Shown: positions 45,818-55,740, numbered from the stretch's first letter. The stretch: 64,000 bases of DNA from Mycolicibacterium agri (GCF_002553505.1 NZ_PDCP01000015.1:49660-113659); one strand, 5' to 3'. Notes: generated by a model from the letters alone, not told the origin. Translations and numbers: made by a program.

Positions 45818-47359
45818 ATGACCAGCGTTCAGACATCACAGCTTCCGACGGCCGAGGACCTCCGCGGACGCGCCCGCGCGGCACTGCAGGCGCTCGGGTG
45901 TCGCGTCGAACTCGGCGAGCCCGGCGCCCACGGTGTACACGCCAGCACCCCGATCACCGGAGACGTGCTGTTCACCATCCCGGAAACCACGCCGGAGCAG
46001 GCCGACGCGGCGATTGCCGAAGCGGCACAAGCGTTTACCACGTGGCGCACGACGCCCGCACCAGTGCGCGGCGCGCTGGTGGGCCGGCTCGGCGAACTGC
46101 TCGTCGAGCACAAGGCCGAGCTGGCCACCCTGGTCACCCTCGAGGCGGGCAAGATCACCTCCGAAGCGCTCGGTGAGGTGCAGGAGATGATCGACATCTG
46201 CCAGTTCGCCGTCGGCCTGTCGCGGCAGCTGTACGGCAAGACGATCGCCTCCGAGCGGCCAGGGCACCGGTTGATGGAGACGTGGCACCCGCTGGGCGTC
46301 GTCGGCGTCATCACCGCGTTCAACTTCCCCGTCGCGGTGTGGTCGTGGAACGCCGCGATCGCGTTGGTCTGCGGCGACACCCTGGTGTGGAAGCCGTCGG
46401 AGTTGACGCCGCTCACCGCGTTGGCGTGCCAGGCGCTGGCCGAGCGGGCCGCCGACGATGTCGGGGCGCCGCGCACGGTCAGCCGGCTGATCCTCGGCGG
46501 GCGCGAAGTCGGTGAACGGCTGGTCGACGACCCGCGGGTGGCGCTGCTCAGCGCGACGGGCTCGGTGCGAATGGGCCAGCAGGTCGGCCCGCGAGTGGCC
46601 CAGCGCTTCGGCCGCGTGCTGCTGGAACTCGGCGGCAACAACGCCGCCATCGTCACGCCGTCGGCCGACCTGGAACTCGCGGTGCGCGCCATCGCGTTCT
46701 CGGCAGCGGGTACGGCGGGCCAGCGCTGCACGACGCTGCGGCGGCTGATCGTGCACCGCTCGATCGCCGACGGACTGGTCGAGCGGATCGTGTCCGCGTA
46801 CCGGCAGCTGCCGATCGGCGACCCGTCGGTCGAGGGCACGCTCGTCGGCCCGCTCATCCACGAGAGGTCCTACCGCGACATGGTCGGCGCCCTGGAACGC
46901 GCCCGCGCCGAGGGCGGCGAGGTGTTCGGCGGTGAACGCCACGACTTCGGGGAAGGCTCCTTCTATGTCGCGCCTGCGGTGGTGCGGATGCCCTCGCAGA
47001 CCGAGCTGATGCACGAGGAGACGTTCGCGCCGATCCTCTATGTCGTCACCTACGACGAGTTCGATGAGGCGATCGCTTTGAACAACGCGGTCCCGCAAGG
47101 GCTTTCCTCGTCGATATTCACGCTCGACATGCGGGAGGCCGAACGGTTCATGGCGGCCGACGGTTCCGACTGCGGCATCGCCAACGTCAACATCGGCACG
47201 TCGGGCGCGGAGATCGGCGGCGCGTTCGGCGGCGAGAAGCAGACCGGCGGCGGTCGCGAATCCGGATCGGACGCTTGGAAGGCGTACATGCGCAGGGCGA
47301 CCAACACGGTGAACTACTCTTCCGAATTGCCGCTGGCCCAAGGTGTGCACTTCGGCTGA
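45818..47359 (+). CDS. pcd: Piperideine-6-carboxylate (aminoadipate semialdehyde) dehydrogenase
   Basis: Oxidises the Lat product to 2-aminoadipate with NAD+. The 513-residue aldehyde dehydrogenase shows GVVGVITAFNFPVAVWSWNAA (NAD site), VLLELGGNNAAIV (general-base Glu) and SAAGTAGQRCTTLRRL (nucleophile Cys). Matches Rv3293; the Rv3292 gene that I remember between lrpA and pcd is missing. The ATG has AGAAAG 8 nt upstream. Divergence from lrpA and closeness to lat define a lysine-catabolism unit. Confidence 0.93.
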   Translation: MTSVQTSQLPTAEDLRGRARAALQALGCRVELGEPGAHGVHASTPITGDVLFTIPETTPEQADAAIAEAAQAFTTWRTTPAPVRGALVGRLGELLVEHKAELATLVTLEAGKITSEALGEVQEMIDICQFAVGLSRQLYGKTIASERPGHRLMETWHPLGVVGVITAFNFPVAVWSWNAAIALVCGDTLVWKPSELTPLTALACQALAERAADDVGAPRTVSRLILGGREVGERLVDDPRVALLSATGSVRMGQQVGPRVAQRFGRVLLELGGNNAAIVTPSADLELAVRAIAFSAAGTAGQRCTTLRRLIVHRSIADGLVERIVSAYRQLPIGDPSVEGTLVGPLIHERSYRDMVGALERARAEGGEVFGGERHDFGEGSFYVAPAVVRMPSQTELMHEETFAPILYVVTYDEFDEAIALNNAVPQGLSSSIFTLDMREAERFMAADGSDCGIANVNIGTSGAEIGGAFGGEKQTGGGRESGSDAWKAYMRRATNTVNYSSELPLAQGVHFG

Positions 47360-47368
47360 GCTCCCGCC

Positions 47369-47422
47369 GATTGTGCGGTTTCCGACGCTTTACACCGCTA
47401 GAGCGTCGGTGAATTCACAATC
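47369..47422. terminator. Two-stem hairpin between convergent pcd and SDR genes
   Basis: The inner stem CCGACGCT (47382-47389) pairs with AGCGTCGG (47402-47409); the outer stem GATTGTG (47369-47375) pairs with CACAATC (47416-47422). Symmetric 6-nt internal loops separate the stems. There is no T-run, so it is a probable bidirectional, non-canonical terminator. Confidence 0.6.
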
Positions 47423-47433
47423 GAGCCAAGCGG

Positions 47434-48273
47434 TTACAGGATCGGCCGCCCGCCGGTCACCGCGATCCTCGCGCCGGTCACGTAGCTGGCCTCGTCGGAG
47501 GCGAGCATCACGTACACCGGTGCGAGCTCGACAGGTTGGCCTGCACGGCCCAGCGGGGTGTTCTCGCCGAACTGCTTGACCTTCTCCGGCGGCATCGTCG
47601 CCGGGATCAGCGGCGTCCAAATCGGGCCGGGCGCAACGCTGTTGGCGCGGATCCCCTTCTCGCCCAACAACTGCGCTAGGCTTGCGGAGAAGTTGGCGAT
47701 CGCGGCCTTGGTCGCCGCATAAGGCGCCAGCGTCGGACTCGGCATATCGGAGTTCACCGACGAACTCCCGATGACCGACGCACCGGGACCCATGTGCGGC
47801 AGCGACGCCTTCACCAGATAAAAGTAATGCCCGACGTTGAGGCGGAACGTGTAATCCCATTCCTCGTCGCTGATTTCCTCGAGTGTCTGATGCGTCATCT
47901 GATAGGCGGCGTTGATGACCAGCACGTCGATGCCGCCGAACTCCTCGACCGCCTTGTCCACCACCGAGCGGCAATGCGCAGGGTCGGACAGATCGCCGGG
48001 CACCAGGACGCATTTGCGTCCGGCGTCTTCGACGTAACGCGCGACGTCCTTGGCGTCGTCGTGCTCGTTGAGATAGGCGATCAACACGTCGGCGCCCTCA
48101 CGGGCGTAGGCGATCGCGACCGCACGCCCGATGCCGCTGTCGCCGCCGGTGATCACGGCCCGTTTGCCGGCCAGGCGACCCGACCCGTGGTAGCTCGTTT
48201 CTCCGCAGTCGGGAACCGGATCCATCTGACTCTGCACGCCGGGTGGGGACTGCTGCTGCTCTGGGAAGCCCAT
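47434..48273 (-). CDS. General-stress-type SDR oxidoreductase
   Basis: A 279-residue classical SDR of the YghA/GSP39 group, which have an extra N-terminal segment (here MGFPEQQQSPPGVQSQMDPVPDCGE). NAD(P) motif ITGGDSGIGRAVA, NAAYQM, active site GSSSVNSDMPSPTLAPYAATKAA (Ser...Tyr-x3-Lys), C-terminal YVTGARIAVTGGRPIL. The substrate is probably a small polyol, alcohol or aldehyde. ATG with AAAGG upstream. It converges with pcd. A GGGTAT hexamer at 48314-48319 lacks a matching -35. Confidence 0.85.
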   Translation of the reverse strand: MGFPEQQQSPPGVQSQMDPVPDCGETSYHGSGRLAGKRAVITGGDSGIGRAVAIAYAREGADVLIAYLNEHDDAKDVARYVEDAGRKCVLVPGDLSDPAHCRSVVDKAVEEFGGIDVLVINAAYQMTHQTLEEISDEEWDYTFRLNVGHYFYLVKASLPHMGPGASVIGSSSVNSDMPSPTLAPYAATKAAIANFSASLAQLLGEKGIRANSVAPGPIWTPLIPATMPPEKVKQFGENTPLGRAGQPVELAPVYVMLASDEASYVTGARIAVTGGRPIL

Positions 48274-48399
48274 CGAAAACCTTTCGTCTACCTGCTACGA
48301 CTCCGGGCACGGGATACCCACAACGCGTCCGATTACTCGCAGAGCATCGCACCGACGTACACGCAAGTGCCGATCGGATGCCTCCTGCACCACGCCGGG

Positions 48400-48782
48400 C
48401 CCGGTATCGCGCCTCCGATCACCATGGCCGAGACGGTGCGGGCGATCATCGAGAGCCTGGCGCGGCGTTTGCCCCAGACCGTCGCGGCGGCGCGCTGCTC
48501 TCGGGAGTGCCTGCGCGGACGGTACATCTCGTCGGTGGCGGCGCGCGGAACCGACTACTGTGCCAAATGGTCGCCGACCGGGTCGGCGCCAACGTGGTCG
48601 CGGGACCGGTGGAAGCAACCGCGCTCGGTGACGCCATGATCCAGGCACGCACCCATGGCGTTCCGTCCGGCGATCTCGAAGCGCTCCGCGCGCACGTCGC
48701 CGACGCGTTGCTTGCGGGTCGGTACGCGCCACGCACGCAGTCCAGTGGGACCCGTGCCGGGTCAGAAAGGGTTCGATCGTGA
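48400..48782 (+). pseudogene. Remnant of an FGGY carbohydrate kinase (rhamnulokinase-like), C-terminal, frameshifted
   Basis: Two frames carry the end of a sugar kinase. One reads PPITMAETVRAIIESLARRLPQTVAA to about 48490. Then another frame continues LSGVPARTVHLVGGGARNRLLC...[21 protein letters not shown] to the stop at 48780-48782. GGGARN and GPxEATALG are the FGGY C-terminal motifs; the join falls in a GCG-repeat stretch. The N-terminal 300 or more residues are missing. The stop overlaps the lldD start as GTGA, a trace of the former operon. Rhamnulokinase is the closest type by memory. Confidence 0.78.
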
Positions 48783-50020
48783 AACGTCGTATGCCGAAGG
48801 TCGCCGACCTCGCCCCTTTGATGCAGTTCAAGAAGCCCCAGTTGAACGCCAAGAAGCGACGCCTGGAGAAGGCCTTGACCATCGAGGACTTGCGGCGTAT
48901 CGCCAAACGGCGCACTCCCAAGGCGGCCTTCGACTACACCGACGGATCGGCAGAGGCCGAACTATCCCTGGCTCGGGCGCGACAGGCGTTTTCCGATGTC
49001 GAGTTCCAGCCGACCATCCTGCGCGACGTGTCCACGGTGAACACCGGCTGGGATGTGCTCGGCGCGCCGGTCGCGCAACCGTTCGGGATCGCGCCGACCG
49101 GGTTCACCCGCATGATGCAGACCGAAGGTGAGATCGCAGGCGCCCGCGCGGCGGGCAGGGCGGGCATCCCGTTCTCACTGTCCACCATGGGCACCACGTC
49201 GATCGAAGATGTTGCGGCAGCAAACCCACGCGGCCGCAACTGGTTTCAGCTCTACATGTGGAAGGACCGCGACCGGTCGATGGCGCTGGTGGAGCGCGCG
49301 GCCGCTGTTGGCTATGACACGCTGCTGGTGACCGTCGACGTCCCGGTGGCCGGTGCCCGGTTGCGCGACAAGCGCAACGGCATGACGATTCCGCCCTCGC
49401 TCACGCTGGGCACGGTCATCGATGCGCTGCCCCGACCGCACTGGTGGTTCGACTTCCTGACCACCGAACCGCTGGCCTTCGCGTCGCTGGACCGCTGGTC
49501 GGGCACCGTCGCCGAACTGCTGGACACGATGTTCGACCCGACCGTCACCTTCGACGACCTGCGCTGGATCAAGGACCAGTGGCCGGGCAAGGTCGTGGTC
49601 AAAGGCATCCAGACGGTGGCCGACGCCCGCCGGGTGGTCGACGTCGGCGTGGACGGCGTCCTGCTGTCCAATCACGGCGGCCGCCAACTTGATCGGGCAC
49701 CGGTGCCGTTCCACCTGCTGCCGGACGTCGTCGCCGAGGTCGGCAAGGACACCGAGATCCTCCTCGACACCGGCATCATGTCCGGCGCCGACATCGTCGC
49801 CTCCATCGCCCTCGGTGCGCGCTTCACCCTCATCGGGCGCGCCTATCTGTACGGGCTGATGGCCGGCGGCGAGGCGGGTGTCGACCGGGCCATCGAGATC
49901 CTGTCCGAACAGGTGGCGCGCACCATGCGCCTGCTCGGCGTCACGTGCCTGGAAGAACTCGGCCCCGAGCACGTCACCCAGTTGTTCCGCCTCACGCCGC
50001 GAGAGCAGCTGGTAAACTAA
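48779..50020 (+). CDS. lldD: FMN-dependent L-lactate dehydrogenase / alpha-hydroxy-acid oxidase (LldD2-like)
   Basis: Oxidises L-lactate (or a related 2-hydroxy acid) to the keto acid and passes electrons to the chain. The 413 residues are very like Rv1872c from memory: [37 protein letters not shown] (FMN), [11 protein letters not shown], and the active site [16 protein letters not shown] with the catalytic His and Arg. The GTG start overlaps the dead kinase stop. With that kinase it may once have completed deoxy-sugar (rhamnose) breakdown through lactaldehyde and lactate. Confidence 0.9.
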   Translation: MKRRMPKVADLAPLMQFKKPQLNAKKRRLEKALTIEDLRRIAKRRTPKAAFDYTDGSAEAELSLARARQAFSDVEFQPTILRDVSTVNTGWDVLGAPVAQPFGIAPTGFTRMMQTEGEIAGARAAGRAGIPFSLSTMGTTSIEDVAAANPRGRNWFQLYMWKDRDRSMALVERAAAVGYDTLLVTVDVPVAGARLRDKRNGMTIPPSLTLGTVIDALPRPHWWFDFLTTEPLAFASLDRWSGTVAELLDTMFDPTVTFDDLRWIKDQWPGKVVVKGIQTVADARRVVDVGVDGVLLSNHGGRQLDRAPVPFHLLPDVVAEVGKDTEILLDTGIMSGADIVASIALGARFTLIGRAYLYGLMAGGEAGVDRAIEILSEQVARTMRLLGVTCLEELGPEHVTQLFRLTPREQLVN

Positions 50021-50332
50021 CAGGTGAGGTAGCGACGCGGAGGAGCAGAGAGACCCCGATAGCTGCGGGTGTCCGGCGGCCGACCATCTGTCCGCGACAG
50101 GACGCCGTCGACTGGCCTTCGTCGGCGAGCCGCGGATCCTGCGGCAGGTCAGTGACCGGCTTCGCGGCGCACTGGCGGCGGTCGGCGTGCTTGCGGCAGC
50201 GGCACGGGGCGAGGGGCCGCAACACAACACACGTCTGTCAGCCGGAGTTCGGGGTCAGTGCCTCGACGGCTAGCAAAGCCGACCCGACGCCACTGCGCCG
50301 TTGTTGCACACGCGCAAATTAGAATGGCCCGC
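50021..50332. other. Intergenic region between lldD and TetR gene
   Basis: 312 bp without a supported gene. A stretch at about 50105-50215 can be read as coding-like sequence (AFVGEPRILRQVSDRLRGAL), but it has no start, no recognised family and a short frame, so it may be a further gene remnant. The promoter of the TetR gene lies at the right end. Confidence 0.4.
50320..50325 (+). promoter_or_regulatory. Candidate -10 for TetR gene, leaderless
   Basis: TAGAAT 7 nt before the GTG at 50333. Confidence 0.45.
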
Positions 50333-50983
50333 GTGGCGGAACCCAGACGGCGGCTGTCGCCCGAGGATCGGCGAAGCGAGCTGCTGGAGCTGGGCGCCAA
50401 GGTGTTCGGCGAGCGGCCCTACGACGAGGTCCGCATCGACGAGATCGCCGAACGGGCAGGCGTTTCCCGCGCGCTGATGTACCACTACTTCCCCGACAAG
50501 CGCGCGTTCTTCGCCGCGGTGGTGCGGGCTGAGGGTGACCGGTTGTTCGAGGCGACCAATACACCGCCGGTGCCCGGCCAGACGCTCTTCGAGCAACTGC
50601 GCGCCGGCGTGCTGGCCTATCTGCGCTACGACGAGCAGCACCCGCACGGCGCCTGGGCGGCCTACGTCGGCATGGGCACTGCCGACCCGGTGCTGCGCCG
50701 CATCGAGGACACCGACAACGAGCGCCAGGTGAACCGCCTGATGGATCGGATCAACGGGGTGCTCGACGGCGAACTGGACTCGAAGGTCGAGCTGGAAATC
50801 CGCACCACGCTCTACGGCTGGTTGGCATTCACCATGGAGATGTGTCGGCAGCGGATCTTGGACCCGTCGCTGGACGCCGAGCGCATCGCCGACACCTGCG
50901 CGCACGCCCTGCTCGACATGGTCAGCCGGGTGCCGGGGATCCCGGCGAAGCTGAGGGATGCGATCGCGGCTGAGCCGCGATAA
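50333..50983 (+). CDS. TetR-family regulator (Rv3295-like)
   Basis: A 216-residue TetR repressor. The DNA-binding domain RRSELLELGAKVFGERPYDEVRIDEIAERAGVSRALMYHYFPDKRAFFAAVV is at residues 14-64; the rest is a helical ligand domain. The target is unknown. It precedes lhr as in M. tuberculosis. The GTG at 50333 is chosen because TAGAAT lies 7 nt before it; an ATG three codons upstream at 50324 overlaps that hexamer. The final codons (AAEPR and stop) are formed by the first unit of a tandem repeat array. Confidence 0.85.
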   Translation: MAEPRRRLSPEDRRSELLELGAKVFGERPYDEVRIDEIAERAGVSRALMYHYFPDKRAFFAAVVRAEGDRLFEATNTPPVPGQTLFEQLRAGVLAYLRYDEQHPHGAWAAYVGMGTADPVLRRIEDTDNERQVNRLMDRINGVLDGELDSKVELEIRTTLYGWLAFTMEMCRQRILDPSLDAERIADTCAHALLDMVSRVPGIPAKLRDAIAAEPR

Positions 50984-51095
50984 CTGCAGGGCGGCTGAGC
51001 CGCGATAACGACCGGGGCGGCTGAGCCGCGATAACGACCGGGGCGGCTGAGCCGCGATAACTGCAGGGGCGGCCGAGCCGCTATAACGCGCGGCG
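50967..51095 (+). repeat. Five 26-bp tandem repeats between TetR and lhr
   Basis: Units start at 50967, 50992, 51018, 51044 and 51070 (25, 26, 26, 26, 26 bp). Each begins with the palindrome CGGCTGAGCCG (CGGCCGAGCCG in the last), followed by CGATAAC or CTATAAC and a G-rich end. Units 2 and 3 are identical. The first unit supplies the TetR stop codon. There are no spacers, so it is not CRISPR. It could be a variable-number locus, a hairpin terminator or an operator array. Confidence 0.9.
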
Positions 51096-51153
51096 TTGAC
51101 CTGCTGAAGTCGCTGTCGCGGAATTTGTCGGTGCCTGTTGGCACCATGGCTAG

Positions 51154-54100
51154 ATGACCACCAGAAGCTCTTCCGGTTCGCGCGGGCGCGGCTCGGATCC
51201 GCTGTCCCGGTTCAGCGCGCTGACCAGGGAGTGGTTCACCGGCACCTTCGCCGCCCCCACCGACGCGCAGGCGCAGGCCTGGAACGCGATCGCCGACGGC
51301 GACAACACGCTGGTCATCGCACCGACCGGGTCGGGCAAGACGCTGGCGGCGTTCCTGTGGGCGATCGACCGGCTGGCGTCTAGCTTTGCCGCGCCGGCCG
51401 ACGATGCCGAACCCCACCGCAAGGGCACCAGGGTCCTTTACGTGTCCCCGCTGAAGGCGCTGGCCGTCGACGTCGAACGTAACCTGCGCACACCGCTGAC
51501 CGGCATCACCCGCATCGCCGAGCGGCGCGGCGAGCCCCCGCCGGAGATCAGCGTCGGCGTCCGCTCCGGCGACACCCCGCCAGGACGGCGCCGCGAGATG
51601 ATCGCCAAGCCACCCGACATCCTCATCACCACGCCGGAGTCCCTGTTCCTGATGCTGACGTCGGCCGCGCGAGACACGCTCGCGGCGGTGCAGACCGTCA
51701 TCGTCGACGAGGTACACGCGGTCGCGGCCACCAAACGCGGCGCGCACCTGGCGCTGTCGCTGGAGCGGCTCGATCAGTTGCTGGACAAACCGGCGCAACG
51801 GATCGGGCTGTCGGCAACCGTGCGCCCGCCCGAGGAGGTCGCCCGCTTCCTGTCCGGGCATGCGCCGACGACCATCGTCGCCCCGCCCGCGGGAAAGACG
51901 TTCGACCTGTCGGTGCAGGTGCCGGTGCCCGACATGGCCAACCTCGAGAACAACACGATCTGGCCCGACGTCGAAGAGCGCATCGTCGACCTGATCGAGG
52001 CGCACAACAGCTCGATCGTGTTCGCCAACTCGCGGCGGCTGGCCGAACGACTTACCTCGCGGCTCAACGAGATTCACGCCGAACGACACGGGCTGGAACT
52101 TCCGTCCGGCCCCAATCCGCAAGTGGGCGGCGGCGCACCCGCGCACATCATGGGCAGCGGCATGGCATCCGGCGCCGCCACCCTGCTCGCGCGCGCCCAC
52201 CACGGCTCGGTCAGCAAGGAGCAGCGCGCACAGGTCGAAGACGACCTCAAGACCGGCAGGCTCAAGGCCGTCGTCGCGACGTCAAGCCTGGAGTTGGGCA
52301 TCGACATGGGTGCGGTGGACCTGGTCATCCAGGTGGAGACGCCGCCGTCGGTGGCCAGCGGCCTGCAGCGCATCGGCCGGGCCGGGCATCAAGTCGGCGA
52401 AATCTCCCAAGGCGTGCTGTTTCCCAAACACCGCACCGATTTGATCGGTTGCGCGGTCACGGTGCGGCGCATGCTTGCGGGCGAGATCGAGACGATGCAG
52501 GTGCCCGCCAACCCGCTCGACGTGTTGGCCCAGCACACCGTTGCCGCTTGCGCGCTGGAACCGCTCGATGCCGACCTGTGGTTCGAAGCGGTGCGGCGCA
52601 GCGCCCCGTTCGCGACGCTGCCGCGCAGCGCATTCGAGGCGACGTTGGATCTGCTGTCGGGCAAGTATCCGTCCACCGAATTCGCCGAACTGCGGCCGCG
52701 ACTGGTCTACGACCGTGACGCGGGCACCCTCACCGCGCGGCCCGGCGCGCAGCGGCTGGCCGTCACCTCGGGTGGCGCGATCCCCGACCGCGGGCTGTTC
52801 ACCGTCTACCTGGCGTCCAGTGCGGACTCCGAAAAGCCCTCGCGGGTAGGCGAACTCGATGAGGAGATGGTCTACGAGTCGCGGCCCGGCGATGTCATCT
52901 CGCTGGGCGCCACCAGCTGGCGCATCACCGAGATCACCCACGACCGGGTGCTGGTGATCCCCGCTCCCGGCGAGCCAGCGCGGCTGCCGTTCTGGCGCGG
53001 CGACGGCGTGGGCCGGCCGGCCGAACTGGGCGCGGCCATCGGCGCATTCACTGGAGAGCTGGCCCGCCTCGGCCGCGAGGAGTTCGAGCAGCGCTGCGCG
53101 GCAATGGGATTCGATGCCTTCGCCACCGACAACCTGTGGCAGCTGCTCAACGACCAGCGGGAAGCGACGGGCGCTGTACCCACCGATGCGACGCTGGTCG
53201 TGGAGCGCTTCCGCGACGAACTCGGCGACTGGCGGATCATCCTGCATTCACCCTACGGGCTTCGGGTGCACGGCCCGCTGGCGCTGGCGGTGTCGCGCAG
53301 GCTGCGTGAGCGCTACGGAATCGACGAGAAGCCAACGGCTTCCGACGACGGCATCATCGTCCGCCTGCCCGACACCGAGGACGCCGCTCCCGGCGCCGAG
53401 CTGTTCGTCTTCGACACCGACGAGATCGAACCCATCGTCACCGCGGAGGTGGGCGGTTCGGCGTTGTTCGCCTCCCGGTTCCGCGAGTGTTCCGCCCGCG
53501 CCCTGCTGCTGCCGCGGCGCCATCCGGGCAAGCGGTCACCGCTGTGGCATCAGCGGCAACGCGCCGCGCAGCTGCTCGACGTGGCGCGCAAGTATCCCGA
53601 CTTCCCGATGGTGCTGGAGACCGTCCGCGAGTGCTTGCAGGACGTCTACGACGTGCCGACGCTGACCGAGCTCATGCACCGCGTCGCGCAGCGGCGCCTG
53701 CGCCTGGTCGAGGTCGAAACCACCACGCCGTCACCGTTCGCGGCGTCACTGCTGTTCGGCTATGTCGGCGCGTTCATGTACGAGGGCGACAGCCCGCTGG
53801 CCGAACGTCGTGCCGCCGCCCTGTCGCTGGACAGCACGCTGCTGGCCGAACTGCTGGGCCGCGTCGAACTGCGCGAACTGCTCGACCCGCAGGTCATCGC
53901 GAGCACCGCCGCGCAACTGCAGCACCTCAGCGAGGACAGGAAGGCCCGTGATGCCGAAGGCGTCGCCGACCTGCTGCGGCTGTTAGGCCCGATGACGCGG
54001 GACGAGATCGCCGAGCGCGCCACCGCCGACGACGTCGGCGGCTGGCTCGAGGGCCTGCTCGCGGCCAAGCGTGCGCTGACGGTGTCGTTCGCCGGGCGGA

Positions 54101-55740
54101 CGTGGTGGGTGGCCATCGAGGACATCGGCCTGCTGCGCGACGGGATCGGCGTCGCCGTGCCCGTCGGCGTGCCCGCCGTGTTCACCGAAAACGTCAACGA
54201 CCCGCTGGGCGAGCTGATCGGCCGGTATGCGCGCACCCACGCGCCGTTCACCACCCACGACGTGGCGTCTCGGTTCGGTCTCGGTCAACGGGTGGCCGCA
54301 GATGTGTTGAGCCGCATGACAATCGACGGCAAGCTGGTGCGCGGCGAGTTCACCGATCAGGCCGAAAGCGGTGACCAGTGGTGTGACGCCGACGTGTTGA
54401 AGATCCTGCGGCGGCGATCGCTGGCGGCACTGCGCGCCCAGGTCGAACCGGTCAGCACCACCGCGTACGCCCGGTTCCTGCCGGCGTGGCAGCATGTCGG
54501 GACCGAGCGCAGTTCCGGCATCGACGGACTCGCCGCCGTCATCGATCAACTGGCCGGCGTGCCGATTCCGGCGTCGGCCGTCGAACCGCTGGTGTTCTCC
54601 GCGCGGATTCGCGACTACCACCCGGCGATGCTCGACGAACTGCTCGCCTCCGGCGAGGTGATGTGGTCGGGCGCGGGCACGATCGGCAGCGGCGACGGCT
54701 GGATCGCCTTCCACACCGCGGAATCGGCACCGCTCACACTCGCCGCGCCCACCGAGATCGAGTTCACCGACACGCACCGCGCCATCATGGAGGTGCTGGG
54801 CTCCCCCGGCTCGGCCGGCGGCGCGTACTTCTTCCGCCAGATCACCGGCTCGACCGGTGCGGGGGCTGAGCACGATCGATTCAAAGAGGCGCTGTGGGAC
54901 CTGATTTGGGCCGGGTGGGTCACCGGTGACACGTTCGCGCCGGTGCGCGCGATGCTGAGCGGCACGGGCAGACGATCGGGTCGGCCCGCGCACCGTCACC
55001 GCTCGCGGCCGCCGCGGCTGAGCCGCTACAGCGTCGCCCACGCGCAGACACGTTCGTCGGATCCCACCGTCGCCGGCCGTTGGTCGGCGGTGCCGCAGGC
55101 CGAGCCGGATTCGACGGTGCGGGCGCATTTTCAGGCCGAGCTGTTGCTCAACCGGCACGGGGTGTTGACCAAGGGCGCCGTCGCGGCCGAGGGCGTGCCC
55201 GGCGGCTTCGCCATGCTGTACAAAGTGCTGACCGCGTTCGAGGACGCCGGCCGCTGTCAGCGCGGCTACTTCGTCGAATCACTCGGCGGCGCGCAGTTCG
55301 CGGTCGCCTCCACCGTGGACCGGTTGCGCACCTATCTCGACAGCGTCGATCCGGAGCGCAAGGAATACCAGACGGTCGTGCTCGCCGCCGCCGACCCGGC
55401 CAACCCGTACGGCGCAGCGCTGCCATGGCCGGAGAGCGAGCACCGTCCCGGCCGCAAAGCCGGTGCCCTGGTCGCCCTGGTGGACGGCGAACTGGCTTGG
55501 TTTTTGGAGCGCGGCGGACGCACGCTGATCAGCTTCACCGACGATCCCGAGGCGCATCACGCGGCCGCGGCGGCGATCGCCGACCTCGTCACCGCTGGTC
55601 GGGTCCAGTCGCTGCTCGTCGAGAAGGTCAACGGTCAGCCGGTGCTGGCGCCCGACGCCGACGGCGGCCGCGATGCCGTGGTGGCCGCCCTGGCCGACGC
55701 CGGATTCGTCCGCACACCGCGGGGTCTTCGACTGCGCTGA
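51154..55740 (+). CDS. lhr: Large helicase Lhr
   Basis: A 1528-residue superfamily 2 DNA helicase, a 3'-to-5' translocase linked to DNA repair and induced by mitomycin in mycobacteria. Motifs in order: Walker A VIAPTGSGKTLAAFLWA (about 60), the DEVH box in VIVDEVHAVA (about 187), SAT in IGLSATVRPP, and VATSSLELGIDMGAVDLVIQ plus QRIGRAGHQ (motifs V-VI, about 370-415). A winged-helix and Lhr core follow, then a long C-terminal domain. Slightly longer than Rv3296. A basic Arg-rich linker lies near residue 1270-1290 (GRRSGRPAHRHRSRPPRLSR). Confidence 0.95.
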   Translation: MTTRSSSGSRGRGSDPLSRFSALTREWFTGTFAAPTDAQAQAWNAIADGDNTLVIAPTGSGKTLAAFLWAIDRLASSFAAPADDAEPHRKGTRVLYVSPLKALAVDVERNLRTPLTGITRIAERRGEPPPEISVGVRSGDTPPGRRREMIAKPPDILITTPESLFLMLTSAARDTLAAVQTVIVDEVHAVAATKRGAHLALSLERLDQLLDKPAQRIGLSATVRPPEEVARFLSGHAPTTIVAPPAGKTFDLSVQVPVPDMANLENNTIWPDVEERIVDLIEAHNSSIVFANSRRLAERLTSRLNEIHAERHGLELPSGPNPQVGGGAPAHIMGSGMASGAATLLARAHHGSVSKEQRAQVEDDLKTGRLKAVVATSSLELGIDMGAVDLVIQVETPPSVASGLQRIGRAGHQVGEISQGVLFPKHRTDLIGCAVTVRRMLAGEIETMQVPANPLDVLAQHTVAACALEPLDADLWFEAVRRSAPFATLPRSAFEATLDLLSGKYPSTEFAELRPRLVYDRDAGTLTARPGAQRLAVTSGGAIPDRGLFTVYLASSADSEKPSRVGELDEEMVYESRPGDVISLGATSWRITEITHDRVLVIPAPGEPARLPFWRGDGVGRPAELGAAIGAFTGELARLGREEFEQRCAAMGFDAFATDNLWQLLNDQREATGAVPTDATLVVERFRDELGDWRIILHSPYGLRVHGPLALAVSRRLRERYGIDEKPTASDDGIIVRLPDTEDAAPGAELFVFDTDEIEPIVTAEVGGSALFASRFRECSARALLLPRRHPGKRSPLWHQRQRAAQLLDVARKYPDFPMVLETVRECLQDVYDVPTLTELMHRVAQRRLRLVEVETTTPSPFAASLLFGYVGAFMYEGDSPLAERRAAALSLDSTLLAELLGRVELRELLDPQVIASTAAQLQHLSEDRKARDAEGVADLLRLLGPMTRDEIAERATADDVGGWLEGLLAAKRALTVSFAGRTWWVAIEDIGLLRDGIGVAVPVGVPAVFTENVNDPLGELIGRYARTHAPFTTHDVASRFGLGQRVAADVLSRMTIDGKLVRGEFTDQAESGDQWCDADVLKILRRRSLAALRAQVEPVSTTAYARFLPAWQHVGTERSSGIDGLAAVIDQLAGVPIPASAVEPLVFSARIRDYHPAMLDELLASGEVMWSGAGTIGSGDGWIAFHTAESAPLTLAAPTEIEFTDTHRAIMEVLGSPGSAGGAYFFRQITGSTGAGAEHDRFKEALWDLIWAGWVTGDTFAPVRAMLSGTGRRSGRPAHRHRSRPPRLSRYSVAHAQTRSSDPTVAGRWSAVPQAEPDSTVRAHFQAELLLNRHGVLTKGAVAAEGVPGGFAMLYKVLTAFEDAGRCQRGYFVESLGGAQFAVASTVDRLRTYLDSVDPERKEYQTVVLAAADPANPYGAALPWPESEHRPGRKAGALVALVDGELAWFLERGGRTLISFTDDPEAHHAAAAAIADLVTAGRVQSLLVEKVNGQPVLAPDADGGRDAVVAALADAGFVRTPRGLRLR

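Noticed and set aside
48314..48319. GGGTAT upstream of the stress SDR as a SigF promoter
   Set aside because: No GTTT-like -35 occurs 15-17 nt upstream, so it is not counted with the other sites.
50967..51095. Reading the tandem repeats as a CRISPR array
   Set aside because: Units are directly adjacent with no unique spacers, and no cas genes are near.
55016..55034. A copy of the CGGCTGAGCCG motif inside lhr, similar to the tandem repeat at 51 kb
   Set aside because: It encodes an in-frame RLSRYSV segment of Lhr and stands alone; probably chance in Arg/Ser-rich coding sequence.
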